Counted from the first letter of the stretch, positions 34,353-47,800 are shown. The stretch is 64,000 nucleotides of DNA from Manihot esculenta (GCF_001659605.2 NC_035176.2:32730716-32794715); one strand, 5' to 3'. Notes: generated from the letters alone by a model not told the origin. Numbers and translations: made by a program.

Positions 34353-36473
34353 TCATCTCAGTACAGGAAGAGTTTCAGAGTGAGGATCCTCAGATGGCAT
34401 CATATTTAAATCAGGTAACAAGAAGGATCTATCATGGTTTGAAACTGTCTCTTGTCTTTCACAAGAATCCGACTCAGTGTTGTCATCATCTTGAGCATGC
34501 ATATTCGACATTGAACTAATGTGGTTGGGAGAAGAGGGTTCTCTCTTACAGGGCTGGTTGCAAATTGCTTTGTCCAGTAAATCAGAGAGTGAACTTGAGG
34601 TCTTTGCAAATTGCAAACTCAAATCAATCTAAAAAACAGAAAAGAATTTCAGTTTTACAGCACTAACATAAATACATTGTGAGAGAAGAAAATAAGACAC
34701 GGAGGAAAGCAAGAAATTATACCTTCAATCGCTTTAAATTCTCATTTCTTTCTATCTGTTCCTTAAATGTGGCATTTATGGTTGCTAATTCCTGTTCAAT
34801 TGGCACAAAAGAAGTCAGCGACGAAAAATAAGCCGAAGCAAAGTGGGAAAGGCAATAATTTAGATTTTAATGATCAAACCTTTTTGAGATGCATCCTTTC
34901 TTTCAACAGAACACTCTCCTCTTCTTTAAGTTCAGCAAACGTCTGGAAAATGTCAATTGAGTTAGGAGATCGCAAGGTGTTAAACTCATAAAATGATTTC
35001 CATTGAACTTATATGAACCACGCACTACAACTACAGAGCCAAAAGAAGGAAGAAATCTGCTTCTAGAGAGAGAAAAAAAAGGATTTGAAAACAGAGTTAT
35101 TTAATTATTTTGTAATTCTTAGGACTACAACACATCAAACATCATTGTGAAGTGCCAATTAAATAGACCCCAATTGTAAAAGGAAGAAGCAATACACCAC
35201 AAAACAAAAAAGGCTTCAAATTAGCCAGGGCAAGTCAAGAGGTTTTAAAATGGGAACTAAATGACAATACCTTCTTTCTTCTCGACTTCTTGGTGGTGGT
35301 GCTAGCTGTTTCACCAGTAGCAGTAACCTATAGTCATACACCATGAAGCAAGCAATCAATATCTGATGTAAAAAAACTAATACTAAAGGCAATTCATGCA
35401 TAAAATAGCAGAAAACCGTTTACAAGATTAGCTATTCAGCACCAGTATGCCCATCTAAATTTTCAAAAAATAAAAAAACACGCGTCACTATTTCGAGGCC
35501 CCGCAAGAGTCAGCAAGCTGATCCGTAGTATAGGGCGAGGGCGATCTTACAACTGTCAGCAAGGTTGTAGGATCTATTCGAGATTTTCGGCTGTGATATT
35601 ATCTCCACTCTCCATCAATTTTCATCCCTTCACTAATGCACCGCACTTTACCATCAGCAGAACTCACGTCCTGCTACTGTTTTTTTTTTAACTTCTTTTT
35701 ATTATTAGAAAAAGACAACTACTTAGCAATTATACATAGTCCAGTAAGTCAATAAAAATTCAATGAGAAAAAAAAATCCTACAAAGAAAAAAATCATTGT
35801 AAAAAAATCACTAAATAATTTTTTCTAAATAGTTAGATTTCATTTACATTCTGAATTCTTACAAATTTGAAATTTAGTGATCTACAATATAATTTTTTAT
35901 TCGAATCAGACGGTGATTTTCAAGTGGGCACCAACCAGTGACCGCAGGCCACGTCTCAAAAAACTCGCGTATTTTTTGCTTTTTAATTGCTCACGTGACT
36001 TTCCTGACATGGCCGGCATCCCTTCGTAGCTTTAAATGCCCAAAGCTTCAACTTCCATCCACTCTACCATTTTCTCAATAAAAAATAAGATCAAATCTCA
36101 TAATCGCATGGTTCATGTTATTTGAACGTAGCGTGTAACTCTATACATCAGATAATAGGTGCACGCAACCGCACCCAAGATCATCGTTAGGCATTCTAAC
36201 GAAGGCCCAGTTGAAAAAAATTAACTTTCTTTAAATAGTTTAATTAAATAATAAAAATAAAATAAATCTTTAAAAGTGCTTTTTTAAAAGCTGATAAATA
36301 CAAGAAATTAGAAACTGATAAGTGATGACTAATAGACAGGGTGACAGTGATGGGGCAGTGCGCACTGTATAATTTCTCAAGTTAAACAAATGACAACAAT
36401 CAAATGGCCGTCCCCCACTCAAAACGCAACACAACAAAGCTGCAGCAAACGGAAGACCCATCGCTAGCAAAAC

Positions 36474-36507
<34 letters not shown>

Positions 36508-37804
36508 GTCTTTACGGGGCCCAACCCCATTGGCCACTATCTGTAAGACCAAAATCTTCCCACGTCCGAGGCAGAAAGCGTACCGATATTTGACCCTTAG
36601 CTATGGGTTTTTTTGTTAAAAAGGGGAAGAAAATGGAATGAATTAAAGATAGTGTTCCTGCGTGAGAAACTTCGTGGGTTCTTAGCCTGGGTAAGTTGGT
36701 CATGAATGGCTAATGGATATCTTATATATATGACAAAACTGTCCTCTCTAGGATTCGTAGTGTCTTTAAAATCTAGAGGATGCATCGAAGGGCGACTTGG
36801 TCTATTAACTGGTGAGAACAAGAATGGCAGATGACCGGAAAAAAGGCGAGAAGAAAACCAAAACCGTCAGACACTTTGAAGTTGCTGACCTCATGTGAAA
36901 GTAAAATCTTAAAGTGCAAGGGGGCATTTTGGTCCATACGAATTTTTCAATAGAGTGTAGTCATCTTATTCGCCCTTTATTGGGAAGATCGACCCTCAAA
37001 CCAAAGCTAAAACCCATTAAACTGCCAGATTTGTCCTCATCAGCCGCTGCTGACAAGAGGCAGCTTATGAACCCAAAAAAAAAAAAACGATAGGAATTTC
37101 TCCACCGATAACAGCCAATAGAGAAATGGGAAAATCGGTTAAACCAGAAGTAGAGAAAGCAAATAGGATAATAAATGAAGGGCAAATTGGTCATGAAGAA
37201 AAAAAAGGGAGAACTAGACAGGAATGTCTCTTAATTAGGCGCATAAGCTCCATCCATCCCACCCCTCAACTCCAACACTCATCGAACGCAATTACAGCCT
37301 TTTAAAAGTATTTCAATCAACCAACGAAAAGACGACACCGTATATATCAGCTCATGCCAAATCTGCCACCACCATAAAAAGAAGAAAACAAAAGGAGGGG
37401 AGAGAGAAAAGCACCGAGAAAAAAACCTTGGATCTAGCGCCAGGAGTAGAACAGATGACATGAGGACTAGTCTCTTCGAAGCCGTCAGCGGTGGCTGAGG
37501 GGGAAGCGCCGCCACCACCGCTCCATGAAAGCGGCGTGGTTGGACTACATCTAGCAGAAGAATCTCCTTCTTTCCTCCTACAAACCACCTCATATCGCAT
37601 GGATGCAGCTGTAGCTGGTTTGGACCTCGGAAGTCGTAACCCCCACCTAAGTGGAATCACCGCCTGAGGTTTCACCTGCGCCGCTTCTTGCTTCAGCCGC
37701 ACCAGCAGCTCCACGACCACTCTGTCATCCGTCATCGCAGCCCTTATCCACTCGTCCTTCACCATCGGCACCCGAGCTATCGTTCCCGAAGAGACACACG
37801 CCAC
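34353..37804 (-). CDS. Uncharacterised plant protein with basic/coiled-coil (bZIP-like) segment and C-terminal EAR-type motif
   Basis: Five exons: 37804-37427, 35327-35271, 34942-34880, 34791-34723 and 34628-34353, all GT-AG and in phase, for 280 aa. The N-terminal exon (126 aa) has 'PMVKDEWIRAAMTDD', 'VVVELLVRLKQ', 'IPLRWGLRLPRSKP' and 'CSPTTPLSWSGGGGASP', motifs I associate with a plant-only family of unknown function. Residues 139-145 are a basic patch (KKSRRKK) followed without a break by a charged helix to about 200 ('FAELKEEESVLLKERMHLKK', 'EQIERNENLKRLKIDL'), shaped like a degenerate bZIP. The Ser/Asp-rich tail contains LPDLNMMP (DLNMMP at 262-267), fitting the DLNxxP form of the EAR repression motif. 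A nuclear co-repressor-type role is inference. Intron 1 is about 2.1 kb. I cannot name an orthologue with certainty. Confidence 0.85.
36477..36505. repeat. (CT)n microsatellite in the first intron of the bZIP-like gene
   Basis: About 14 uninterrupted CT units at 36477-36505, within a GC-richer stretch (36390-36700). Confidence 0.85.
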
Positions 37805-37829
37805 ACGTATCTAGGTCCAGACACAGTGA

Positions 37830-37831
<2 letters not shown>

Positions 37832-37869
<38 letters not shown>

Positions 37870-37890
37870 TAGAGAGAGAGAGAGAGAGAC
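37832..37890. repeat. (TA)n-(GA)n compound microsatellite in the bZIP-like gene promoter
   Basis: A long TATATA run at about 37832-37866 is followed by a GAGAGA run to about 37888, starting only 30 bp upstream of the ATG at 37804 on the minus strand. It would lie in the 5' UTR or core promoter and is likely to vary in length between individuals. Confidence 0.85.
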
Positions 37891-40158
37891 GGGGGGAGGG
37901 GATTGAAGAGGGGAGAGCGGAGAGTATATATATGAGGGGTGGTGGCGTGGTGTGGTGTGGTGTTCTGTTCTGTTCTGTTTATTTATTTAATTTGAAAAAA
38001 GAAAATATTAGTGCAAATTTCTGACCTTTTTCTCTCTTTAAATCTTGTGTGGGATATGGGGCCCATGATGACATGTGGCACTGCCCAATTTCATATTTTT
38101 GAAAATTAGAAAAGAAAAATTCATTCATTCTGTTGTTTCTAGGGTTGTGTAAACCGATCACAGAACACCGATCCACTGCTTCTGTGCTTTCGCTTGCGTC
38201 TGCGTCTGTAACACGTGTATTCGGCAGAAGCGCATCACCCCCAGCTTCAACCTCAGACTCTATTTTCTGGACTTGGCTTCTTTTACTCTTCTTCTGTTTT
38301 TTTGTTTTTGTCCCCAAAGCTGGACTTAGGCACTTTGCTTGTGTTCGGCTATAATCCTAAAATTCTTTTAACTGAACTTATAAAAGCAATAATAATTAAA
38401 TATGAATGGACGATATTACTAATTATCATTTAAATTTTTATAAATTAGCAAATTTACATGAAAATCATTTTATTATTTATAAAAATTTAAACCACGATTA
38501 ATAAAATTTAAAATTCTGTTACTGTTAATTATAATTATTTCTATTTTTATAATTATTAATCATATTAATAATTTCAAGTGCTAAATATATTATAATTTCA
38601 ATTTAATTATTTAATAGATTAATTTTAAATATTACAAGAGCGTAATATATATTTATCTTTTTTTACTTTCCAATCACATCACGCCTCTCATCGTTGCAGT
38701 ATGAGAAATTGTATGAATATTTTGTTTACATAAATATTTTTAATTTTAATTTAAAATTAATTAAAATATAACTATTCGTCATAATTTTAAATTTGCATTT
38801 ATTCAATGTTTTAATAATCCATATAAAAACATATTTTATATTATTGTATGGAAATTATAAAGATTATTAATGTAATATAAATCAACTAGAATATTAGATA
38901 TATGAGATTTAAATTCAATAAGAATCCGACTTTGTAGAAGTAAACTTATTGAATCGAATCTGATACTTAAAAAGTAATTTACCCTCCTTAAAACGGAAGC
39001 CTTTTTCAAAATTGACCACTATTTTTCAGTAACTTTTTGCCTTTTTTGGTTTTTTGATATGGTAACTTTGATTTCCATAATTGCATAAGGGAAAAAAAAA
39101 AAAGCCTAATTTACTCATAATACTTAAACTTATAATGTTAATAAGAAATCCAATAAAAAATAATTATAATTGTAACCTTATCATATTACAATCGATTAAT
39201 TTAATTTCAAATTAAATTAAATTAAAATGTTATAAATTAAATTATAAATTTTTTATTAAGTCATATAAATCAAACTGAAATAATAAGTAAAAATTAAAAT
39301 GTAAATCAGTTTAATTTGGTAGCAAATCCATCTCTAGTCCAAAATATATAGCAACACAATTAAAGAATCCTTCCCAAATTCACCAAAACTTATGTTTCCT
39401 CCCTAAACTGGTTGATCAATTACAAAATCCATGCCATGAAACCGTTCAATCCATTCCCAATCGAGCTACTCATGAATGAATTACAGATCCAAAAAATGAA
39501 TTTAGCACATTCTAACAATTCAATACACAGTGGAAAAACCAAATCAAAAAAAGCAACATCACAATTTTTCACAAATCAAAACATGCAGTTATCTGTCGAT
39601 GGTAATTTAGGTGAAATCAATGCATCGCATGAAGAAGAAGAATAAGAAGAAGTTGCCGAGTCGACCGAGAGTGGAAAATGCTCATCTCGTGAATAATTTG
39701 TATTTGAATAGGATGACCTACGCAGGCATTCGGAGAGGAAGAGCTAATGACAAGATGGTGAGGTGCTGAAGAGAAGCCGGTTGATCTCACGAGTTGAGGA
39801 CTGAGAAGTGCATCTCATAAAACGGAGAATCGAGCTATTGGGTGGCAGAATTCAAGGAATGAGAATAAATGGGGTTGTGGGTGTGGAGAAATTATCACGT
39901 GGAACTATTGTACCATGAACAATTGTTATGTCAATAAAAATAAAAATAAAAAAAAAATAAAATTTGAGTTGATATAAATTAATTAAACAATTATTTTATC
40001 AAATAATTTGCATGTTAATTAATTGATATACATTTTAATATAAATTAATAATTATTAAATTTATTTTTTATATGAAAACTTTATTTTCTGTCTCTCATTA
40101 AAATAAATAAATAAATAAAGATAAGGATGGTGGTGAGGTAGTAAGCTGAATTCAAAGT

Positions 40159-40175
40159 GTGGGACCCACGTGGGG
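40159..40175. promoter_or_regulatory. Overlapping palindromes GTGGGACCCAC / CCCACGTGGG
   Basis: GTGGGACCCAC (40159-40169) is a perfect palindrome that contains TCP-type sites on both strands. It overlaps CCCACGTGGG (40165-40174), an extended G-box. The nearest called gene is more than 2 kb away, so the target is unknown. Confidence 0.4.
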
Positions 40176-43100
40176 ATTTGGTTTGAGGCCAAACAAACGA
40201 AAAAAAGAAAAGCAGCAAGCAACATAGAGTGCATTACAAGACTGTCTTTCCGCGGAGAAACCGACACCAATTGCTATAATAAGTTGGTGTGGTGATGAAT
40301 ATATTTTGTTCAAAATTAGTTTTTTTTTTTAATATTAATTCCTTATATTTTTTTAATTCACTTATCCATTGTATTATAATCATCACAAAGTTTAATTAAA
40401 GCAACTTTTTAGATAAGAAAAAAAAAAATAGTGCAAGAGAAGAAGCAATTGCCCTTGCTGGTGGTAATGGTAATTTTTATGGTATTTTTTTAAATTTATT
40501 TTGCTTTTTAAATAATTTATAGAAGGGTTTTCTTATATTTACTTCATTAAAGATTTTATGATAAATAAATAACATTCTATTTTAATTTACATAGATGTAT
40601 TTTGATATTTTTTATTTATTGTGGTAAGAGAATGAAAAATAATAAAAAAATTCAGCACTAAAGTGTAAAATACTTCTTTAAGGTTGTTCCATGGCTACAA
40701 TTGACTGAAATTACCATGATTTTATTTTTTTCACCTTTAATTTTCAATTGTTAGTGCTAGAGTTGTGGGTTTTAAATTTGGTGGGTGGAGTTTGTTTTCT
40801 ACGCATTTGCTTATGTTTCTCTCCCATGTACTCCATTGAATATCGATTTTGCAATTTTTCTGTTTGGATTTCTGAGTTTTATTTTTTTGATAAGCTTGCA
40901 TGTCGACACTAACTATTTTTGCTCTCCTATTACTTGTTGATACTGTTGGCTTGTTGAAGCGGTGGGTTGTTTCTAGAAATTTTCTAATCGATCTTTAGGT
41001 GCCCTCAATTGTGGGTTAAACTTGAATTATGGATAGTTTTCAGCTCTAAACAGGATGGCATATTTTTTTATGAATTTGGATTGGTCTCTATATATAATCA
41101 GCTGCTTTTTTTTCAATTTTTAATATAATTTTATTGTATGATAAAAAATTTTATTATATTATAAGACATATTTGTTTATATATTTACTTACCATTAATTG
41201 TCATTTCATATAAGATTAGCCATTTAAAATTACTGTAATAGTGTATAATTGCTACTGTCCGTTTGCACCATGTTCTGTAAAAATTTTAGGGAGAAAGGGA
41301 AATAAATAGTAAAAAATGAAAAGTGTTTTTTCTTTATTGTTTGTTTTGCTATTGTTTAAATAGAAGGTAAATAAATAAGGGGAAAATGAAAATGAAATTA
41401 TTTTACCTTGTCTGAAAAGTAGAAAAAAAAAAAAAAAAGAAAATGATAGTTCATTTACACTTGTACATTATTTAAAAAAATATAATATTAAAATGACTTT
41501 AAAGGGCAATTCTATAATTTTGATATTGCAAATTCCCAATTAAAACCCTATATATAAGTAATTTCATGTTCCGTATATTTTTCTACTGTTAGGCAAATTC
41601 CCAATTATTAATGAAAAAATAAAATTAAAAATAAAATAACATGAATATTAAACTTATAAATAAAATTATTAATGAAAAAATATTTTTATTTATATAATTA
41701 ATGACTACAGGGCCATTCTCATTATTAAACTGAGTAATTATATAATGAATAGCAAGGGTTTTAAATAGAGCTTAGGTTTAGAGATGTTTCACTCTCTCAG
41801 TACTTTGAAGCGCATACCCACTAGATCTCTGTTGAAACAAAAGTAGCAGGTGAAAGAAATTATAGTTTGACAGTGGCACATTAATCCGAACACTTGTTGG
41901 GCAATAATTGAGACCACCTATGAAATTCAGGGACTCATAATTGGTAATTGTCCATACTCTCTGCCCTATGGGCATCAATTTAATGAGAATATTGTTAAAA
42001 TTTGTTTCACTTGGAAACAGAGCTGCTATCCATATGAAGTTGGGTGAACCGCAAATTACAGTTCTGATCCACCCAATAATGAAGTAGAAGAAGAAGCAGC
42101 AGCGAGCAGCTATCAGTGGATAACAGTATTGTTTTTATGCAATTTTGTTGCGGGGAGCAACTGAACTTTGTCTTGCACTCTATTTGGGGTTAAGGCTAAA
42201 GGGTGAAGGAAAATGATTTCAAGCACAGGTTCGTGATCAAGCCTCGCCTTTCTGAATTTCCATGGCAGACCCATATTTTTATTTTTCTTGTGTGTGTTAG
42301 GTTCATGGGCTCATGGGTTTCGACAGTTTTTGAGCCATAGTTTTTAGTTTTGGGCTTTGGTTAGATTCGTAGCCTCCATGGATTAAACGTAAATTAAATT
42401 TTAATTGGGCAAGCAAGCATTTATTTGGGTTGGTGTTCCTTTGGTTTCAAGCTGGCAAGATATTGACAACATTGGCGGAAATCGAAACGATTTTGTTTCG
42501 ACATTTCCTGGAAACTATGTAATATTGGGCTGACAAGCATAAATTCATTGCGAGGCAAGGACAAAGTATCATATGTTGTTTGACATTAAGGATTGGAGAA
42601 AGTCCTACCTGCCTTCACAAAGTATAGGTGAAGTTACCCGTAAGCTTCTTATCTAGACTACCTACACCGTGAGCTCCTTCCTTGAAATTGATATACCAAT
42701 TTCACCTATTATTTGTTTATACATTCATAAGCATTGATGACTCTAGCTAATTTCGTATTAAATTTACATTTTAGATTTATGAAATTTAAAATTTTATTAT
42801 TAGGGGATTAAATAAATCTTATGCTCTGGATTGATACAAAGACTTCTATTTTACAATTGAATCCATCAGCAGAGTTCTTCAACTAATGACAAACCTATTT
42901 TCTTCCCAACGGCTCCACCAGAGACAAAATCCTCTGTCTCTCCGTCTCAATGGCGGTCTGCATGGGAAAATGCGTCAAAGGTGCTCTGCTTTTTTATGAG
43001 AAACCGAGATTAACATCAAAACTATATTATTTATTTATTTATTTTTGTCATGTACAAAAACATCTCTGCAAACGTCAAGTTTGGACGGAAGTTTCTGAAA

Positions 43101-44134
43101 TTAAAAGATTAAATTATCAATTTCCATAATGTTAAGCATGTGTGTTATGTTTTTTGTTGAATTTTTAATCTTTGATATTAGATATTAGCAATAAATTATT
43201 CAGACATATGTTCTTTTTTTTTCCATTTTATATAATCTATTAATGAATGAATATTAAAAAAATTTACAAGCTATTAATCAATCTTGTATCTCCGCTAGTG
43301 GCCTCAGGGAATGCCCCTCAGAGAACGCAATGTTACTCTCAAGTCCCAAGTGATGTTTGAAACAGATTCCCAGCAGCTCCTACATCGACCTATTCAACCA
43401 CCCAGGGCTCCTCAATTAACAGCGTCGTTAATTGGATTGCATGTATAATTGATGATGGAAAGATGGAACAGAGAATGGAGTCTAAAATTTGAAGGGTATC
43501 CTCTCTGCAAAGGAAACCTTCCCCCATGAAACAAGAAACAAATTAAACACAGCTTGAAACCCAAGAACTGTTCAATCCAATCATCAACAGCACGAGAGAA
43601 TTCCTCTTCCAATTTTTTCACTTGCACTTACAAACTTAAAACAGATGCTTAAATTGTTGAAGCATAACAAGAAGAGAGTTTTATGGTTTTATGGGCAATA
43701 GGTTTGAGAAACGAAACAGACCCATCTACAAGAAGTCAAGTAAGGAAATTCATTTCATTTCAGACAACTACAGCTGCATACAAAGACAAGATACAAACCA
43801 TATTCCCAAACTGGATAAATAACAGAGCTATAAAAATAAAAGAGAATTAAAAAACACCCATCATAAGCTAACATCCACAATACCCATCCATGTAGATCTT
43901 CTATTCTGATCTAACTTAGCTAACCCTAATCAAAGCTATTATATTAACAGCACTACTTTAATTTAATGCATAGTTCCGTAACTGAGTCAAGCCAACTCGA
44001 CCTTTTCTTCCCCTTGAAAAAATAAGGGACGGTCGATTGCAAACTCAAACACAGAAGAGAGAAGGAAAGGAAACAAACAGAGAAGAGAACTTCATGTCAC
44101 GTCTACCCACCACTTATCATACACCACCTAATCA

Positions 44135-44680
44135 CTATAAATTGAGACCTAAAATGCGTCGTAAATCAGTAGTTGCATCGGTGTTTTTCACACCCACGGC
44201 ACACTTTTTCATGAAAAACGCCGGTAAAGGAAGAGAGCTGGGCGGCGGTGAAGTAATAAAAGCCGATCCAGCATAAAAGCCATTAACTTTGTTGGTTTCT
44301 GTGAGTCGGATCTGAGTCGGTACTAGCTCAGGATCAGGGCCAAGCCGATGAGTAGATCCGAGATCCAGATCTTCCATTTTTTCAACTTTAGCAGGTTGAG
44401 ACACCTTCTCTGGAGTCGGTTTAGCTAGTTGTTCGCCGCGCTTAAGAATTTTGACCTGGCCCATAACGAGGTTTTTTGCAGTTACCTGGGGGGCAACGGC
44501 GGCGCGTGAGGAAGGTGAGGTGTTGGGGCTCCGTTTCCTGCGGCTGGGTTGAGCCCGATTCGGCCGGTTTGAATTAGCGTTTCTAGGGGTTTTCATTTGC
44601 GGAGGGGGTGATATCAAATCTTGTCTGGAAGATAAAGGATTCTGAAGACAATCCTGAGGATTGAGAACAGCAACGCCCAT
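44135..44680 (-). CDS. PNRC/EDC1-like proline-motif protein (plant family, putative mRNA-decapping cofactor)
   Basis: Intronless gene for 181 aa starting MGVAVLNPQDCLQNP. The chain is basic and low-complexity (QPSRRKRSPNTSPSSR at 45-59), with a 'TAKNLVMGQVKILKRGE' segment. The C-terminal core is FYAGSAFITSPPPSSLPLP (135-153) then AFFMKK, and the end is 'TDLRRILGLNL'. The core resembles the PNRC family signature (YAGxkFSxPPSPSxLPkPp). In animals and yeast (PNRC2, Edc1) that short proline motif docks on Dcp1 and activates mRNA decapping. The resemblance is by eye, and a P-body role in plants is inference. A TATA-like TATAAAG lies on the minus strand at 44832-44838, about 150 bp upstream of the start. 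Confidence 0.82.
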   Translation of the reverse strand: MGVAVLNPQDCLQNPLSSRQDLISPPPQMKTPRNANSNRPNRAQPSRRKRSPNTSPSSRAAVAPQVTAKNLVMGQVKILKRGEQLAKPTPEKVSQPAKVEKMEDLDLGSTHRLGPDPELVPTQIRLTETNKVNGFYAGSAFITSPPPSSLPLPAFFMKKCAVGVKNTDATTDLRRILGLNL

Positions 44681-44831
44681 TTCTTGAATGGAAAGACGAA
44701 AAATATCAAGTTTACAGAGATTTAGGGCAAAGCTTGGTAATTTTGGAAGAAAGAGGAAAGTTGCATAGGAAGGCTAAATAATGGAGGAGAGAGAGAAAAT
44801 GCTGAATGAAATGAGCGAGGAGAAAGGGTTC

Positions 44832-44838
44832 CTTTATA
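44832..44838 (-). promoter_or_regulatory. TATA box of the PNRC-like gene
   Basis: The minus strand reads CCCTATAAAGGA. The spacing of about 150 bp to the ATG at 44680 suits a 5' UTR of roughly 120 nt. Confidence 0.5.
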
Positions 44839-44839
44839 G

Positions 44840-47800
44840 GGCAGAGAGACCGATTTTGATTTTGAAATGAGTAAATGAATGTTGGAACGTTGTAACAACT
44901 CTCATAAGCAACGCGTGATGCACACGTAGCTGAACTTGGTCTTGTGTTCTGAAGCTTTGGAAGATAACAGAAAATGGAGCCTCAACTCTTGATGAGGTTT
45001 TATTTTTTTGAAAAAATAAAATTAAAAAGAAAGAGAAGAGATAAGGTTTGGAAGGAAATTAGTGATTTTTATTTAATATTTAAAAATTACAGTTAAAATA
45101 TATTTAATTTAACTTTGAGAAAATTTACTTATTTATTTTTCTATAATTTTATAAAATGAAATCTTGATTTTAAAATGAATTAAAAATGCAATATCACAGT
45201 TAAAATTTGCTTTAGTTAAATATATTTTATTTTATTCATTCTTATGCTCAATAAAATACAATTTAACTTTTAAATTTATTTTTAAAATAAATTATATTAT
45301 AAATATTTAATTCTAAAAACCTAATAAATTAGGACAAATTAGGACCTGAACAATAATTTTTTATTTTAATCTCTATTTATTATTAAAAAATAATTTATAT
45401 TTAAAATATATTTTTAAAAAAATATTTTCATAACAATATTTTTTAATAAAATCTCTTATTTTTTATTCTTTAATTTTAATTTTAAAATAAATTTTATTAA
45501 AAATTTAACATATTAAAACCTTAATAAAGATATTATTTTTTTAATTAAAAAATATTTTCATTGATTAAATTTTTTAAGTAATTCAAATATTAAAAAATAT
45601 TTTTTAAAAAATATTTTCTATCAAATAAACAGAAGCTTAATTAAAAAAATAAATAATTTAAATAATGAATTTTACTTTTATCTACATTTTCATTTTTTTA
45701 TGCTACTATTTGAAAGGTTATTACCATTAGTCATTAAATATCGTAATTATTTATAATTTTATTCCTTAAATTTAAAATCAAATATAATTTTATTTTTTTA
45801 TTTTTCACTTTATATTTTTTAAAAAAAAGAAAAAATTAGATAATACAATTATAAAACTATAAAAAAATTGAAACCGAAAATAACTATTGTACATGATTAG
45901 ATAGTAATTTATTTACAATATGGATGGTAAAAAAAGTATAAAAATCAATTATTATTAATAATAAACTTTAAAACTAAATAATAAATTTCCTTTTAATTAT
46001 TTTTATTTTAATTTTAAATAAAATAAACACTCACAGACTTAATATATCTTAATAAATTCAAGAAATCTCATGTTTACTCCTCAATCCCCAATCTCCGATC
46101 CCTTTCCCCAATCCCCAATCTCCCATCTCCTTAAAAAAAAAAACATAATAATGTAACTTTCCATAATTACATTCTTTGATCGATCAATATTATGTTGCTA
46201 TTTTTTAAAAAAATGGTTTTAAGCAATGAGGTTTTTTTTAGTAAAATGATTGAGTGAACCAGAACTTAATTGATTTGGTAAAAAAAAAATAATAAGTTAT
46301 TATATTCACTAACAGCAATTACATTTTTTTTTAAATGGAACAGCAATTACTCTATTATTCATAGTATTAAAAGGTAAGTGTGATATTATTTTTTTGTTAT
46401 AGTTGGTGAAATTAAATTAGCTTTTTTTCAGTGATTTTTTATTTATAGAGTGTGAAATTACCTCTAAATCAATATTGTTTAATTAATTATATTATAGAAA
46501 ATTTTTTATTTTTTTAGCATTTATTATTAAGATTGACTTTGATTTTCAACACATTTTTTTATAAATTTATTTTTTGATAAATAAATAAATAGATTGATAC
46601 ATGATAAAATTATATTTGAAAAACCAGTCATAGCAGCAATGAAGGTCATAGTCTTTATATTGTTTTGAACTGTTTTTATAATTTTTACTGTTCTTTAACA
46701 AAAAAACACTTTTGAAAATTAAGGAACATTTATTTTTCACTAATTGGATTTTTTTATATTTTATTTTTTGCTTTTTTAAAGGCATTCTTTTATAATTTGA
46801 TAGTTGATTGTAATTTTGTCCTTTATAGAGTTAAACACGGAAATTAAGGCGCGTGAAGGGGTGTGGTTGGTAGAGTGGAGCCCACCATTACCCTCGGTTG
46901 TGAAGACCGTGCATCTGACGTGGCCACGTGGGTGCGACACCATCTTTGCCATGATTATCCTCCATCTTAACTATTCCACCTCTTTTATCATCACAATTAC
47001 AAAAATGCCATAAGGTAGCCAACCGTTTCTTTTTTGCTCTTTTTCAATTATATTTCATTTTGTTCTAAAAAACTCGTTTTTACTATTTTTTTGTTTTTTC
47101 TTATAAAAAAGCAAAATAATATCAATTGATCTGATTAATTTCATAAAAATATAAAAATAATTTTAATTTAATTGATTAAATTTTTTTTCTGAAAATATGG
47201 ATTAGATTAATCAGTTCAAATTAAATATACAATAATATATAGTTTTTTATTATAAAATTTAAAATTAATAACAGCTAATTATTAAAAAATAAATATAATA
47301 ATAGGTAAAAGGAAAATGGTATAGTAATAGGAAAAGACGTATTGAAGAGGAAATAGTCAAAGAAATGGCAACGAGAAGAAATGAAAATAAAGAGCACATG
47401 AGTTGGTAAATACGAGAAAAAACAGAGGGGCATTTAGTAACAAAGGAAAAAGAATATGGGTCCGTGGTTTCCGATGACAGCTGGAGCAAGGCAAGAATCT
47501 AGAAGGCAAGTGTCATCCATCGAGCGGTACGATTTAGACGTCAAAAAAGACTGGGTCAACTCAAGTTACCGCCTTTGCAATTGGACATCGCATTTATAAT
47601 TTCTAGAACCAATCCATTGGGCCGCTAGCTTTGGTTTAAGGCCTTTCTTTGACCAAAGTTAGGCCCAGGTTCAGTTTCACGATTGTGGCCCTTCTTTAAA
47701 AAAGAAGATGAGAAAAACATATTCTTAAAAGAAAGAAAGAAAGAAAATAGAAGGAATGAGAAAAATAAGTAAAATATTTTTTTTCAAGGAGAATAATGAT

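Larger units (their letters stand above)
37805..44134. other. Long intergenic region between the bZIP-like and PNRC-like genes
   Basis: 37805-38350 is promoter-like. 38350-39400 and 40300-41800 are AT-rich with poly-A/T tracts and a repeated 15-mer GCAAATTCCCAATTA (41528, 41593). 39640-39880 is a less AT-rich island. 42900-43660 contains short open stretches on both strands with no recognised domain. The last 100-400 bp should be 3' UTR of the - strand gene at 44135. Confidence 0.35.

Noticed and set aside
37979..38317. Minus-strand frame starting with a Lys-rich segment (TKKQKKSKRSQ)
   Set aside because: There is no ATG at the start, it runs into an AT-rich tail, and no downstream exon was found.
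42950..43300. ATGGCGGTCTGCATGGG followed by a GT-like donor, resembling a first exon
   Set aside because: The candidate coding stretch is only ten codons and no continuing exon could be identified.
43412..43627. Minus-strand frame MQVKKLEEEFSRAVDDWIEQFLG...
   Set aside because: The first 24 residues look like a helical exon, but the rest is unstructured and no neighbouring exon or family was recognised.
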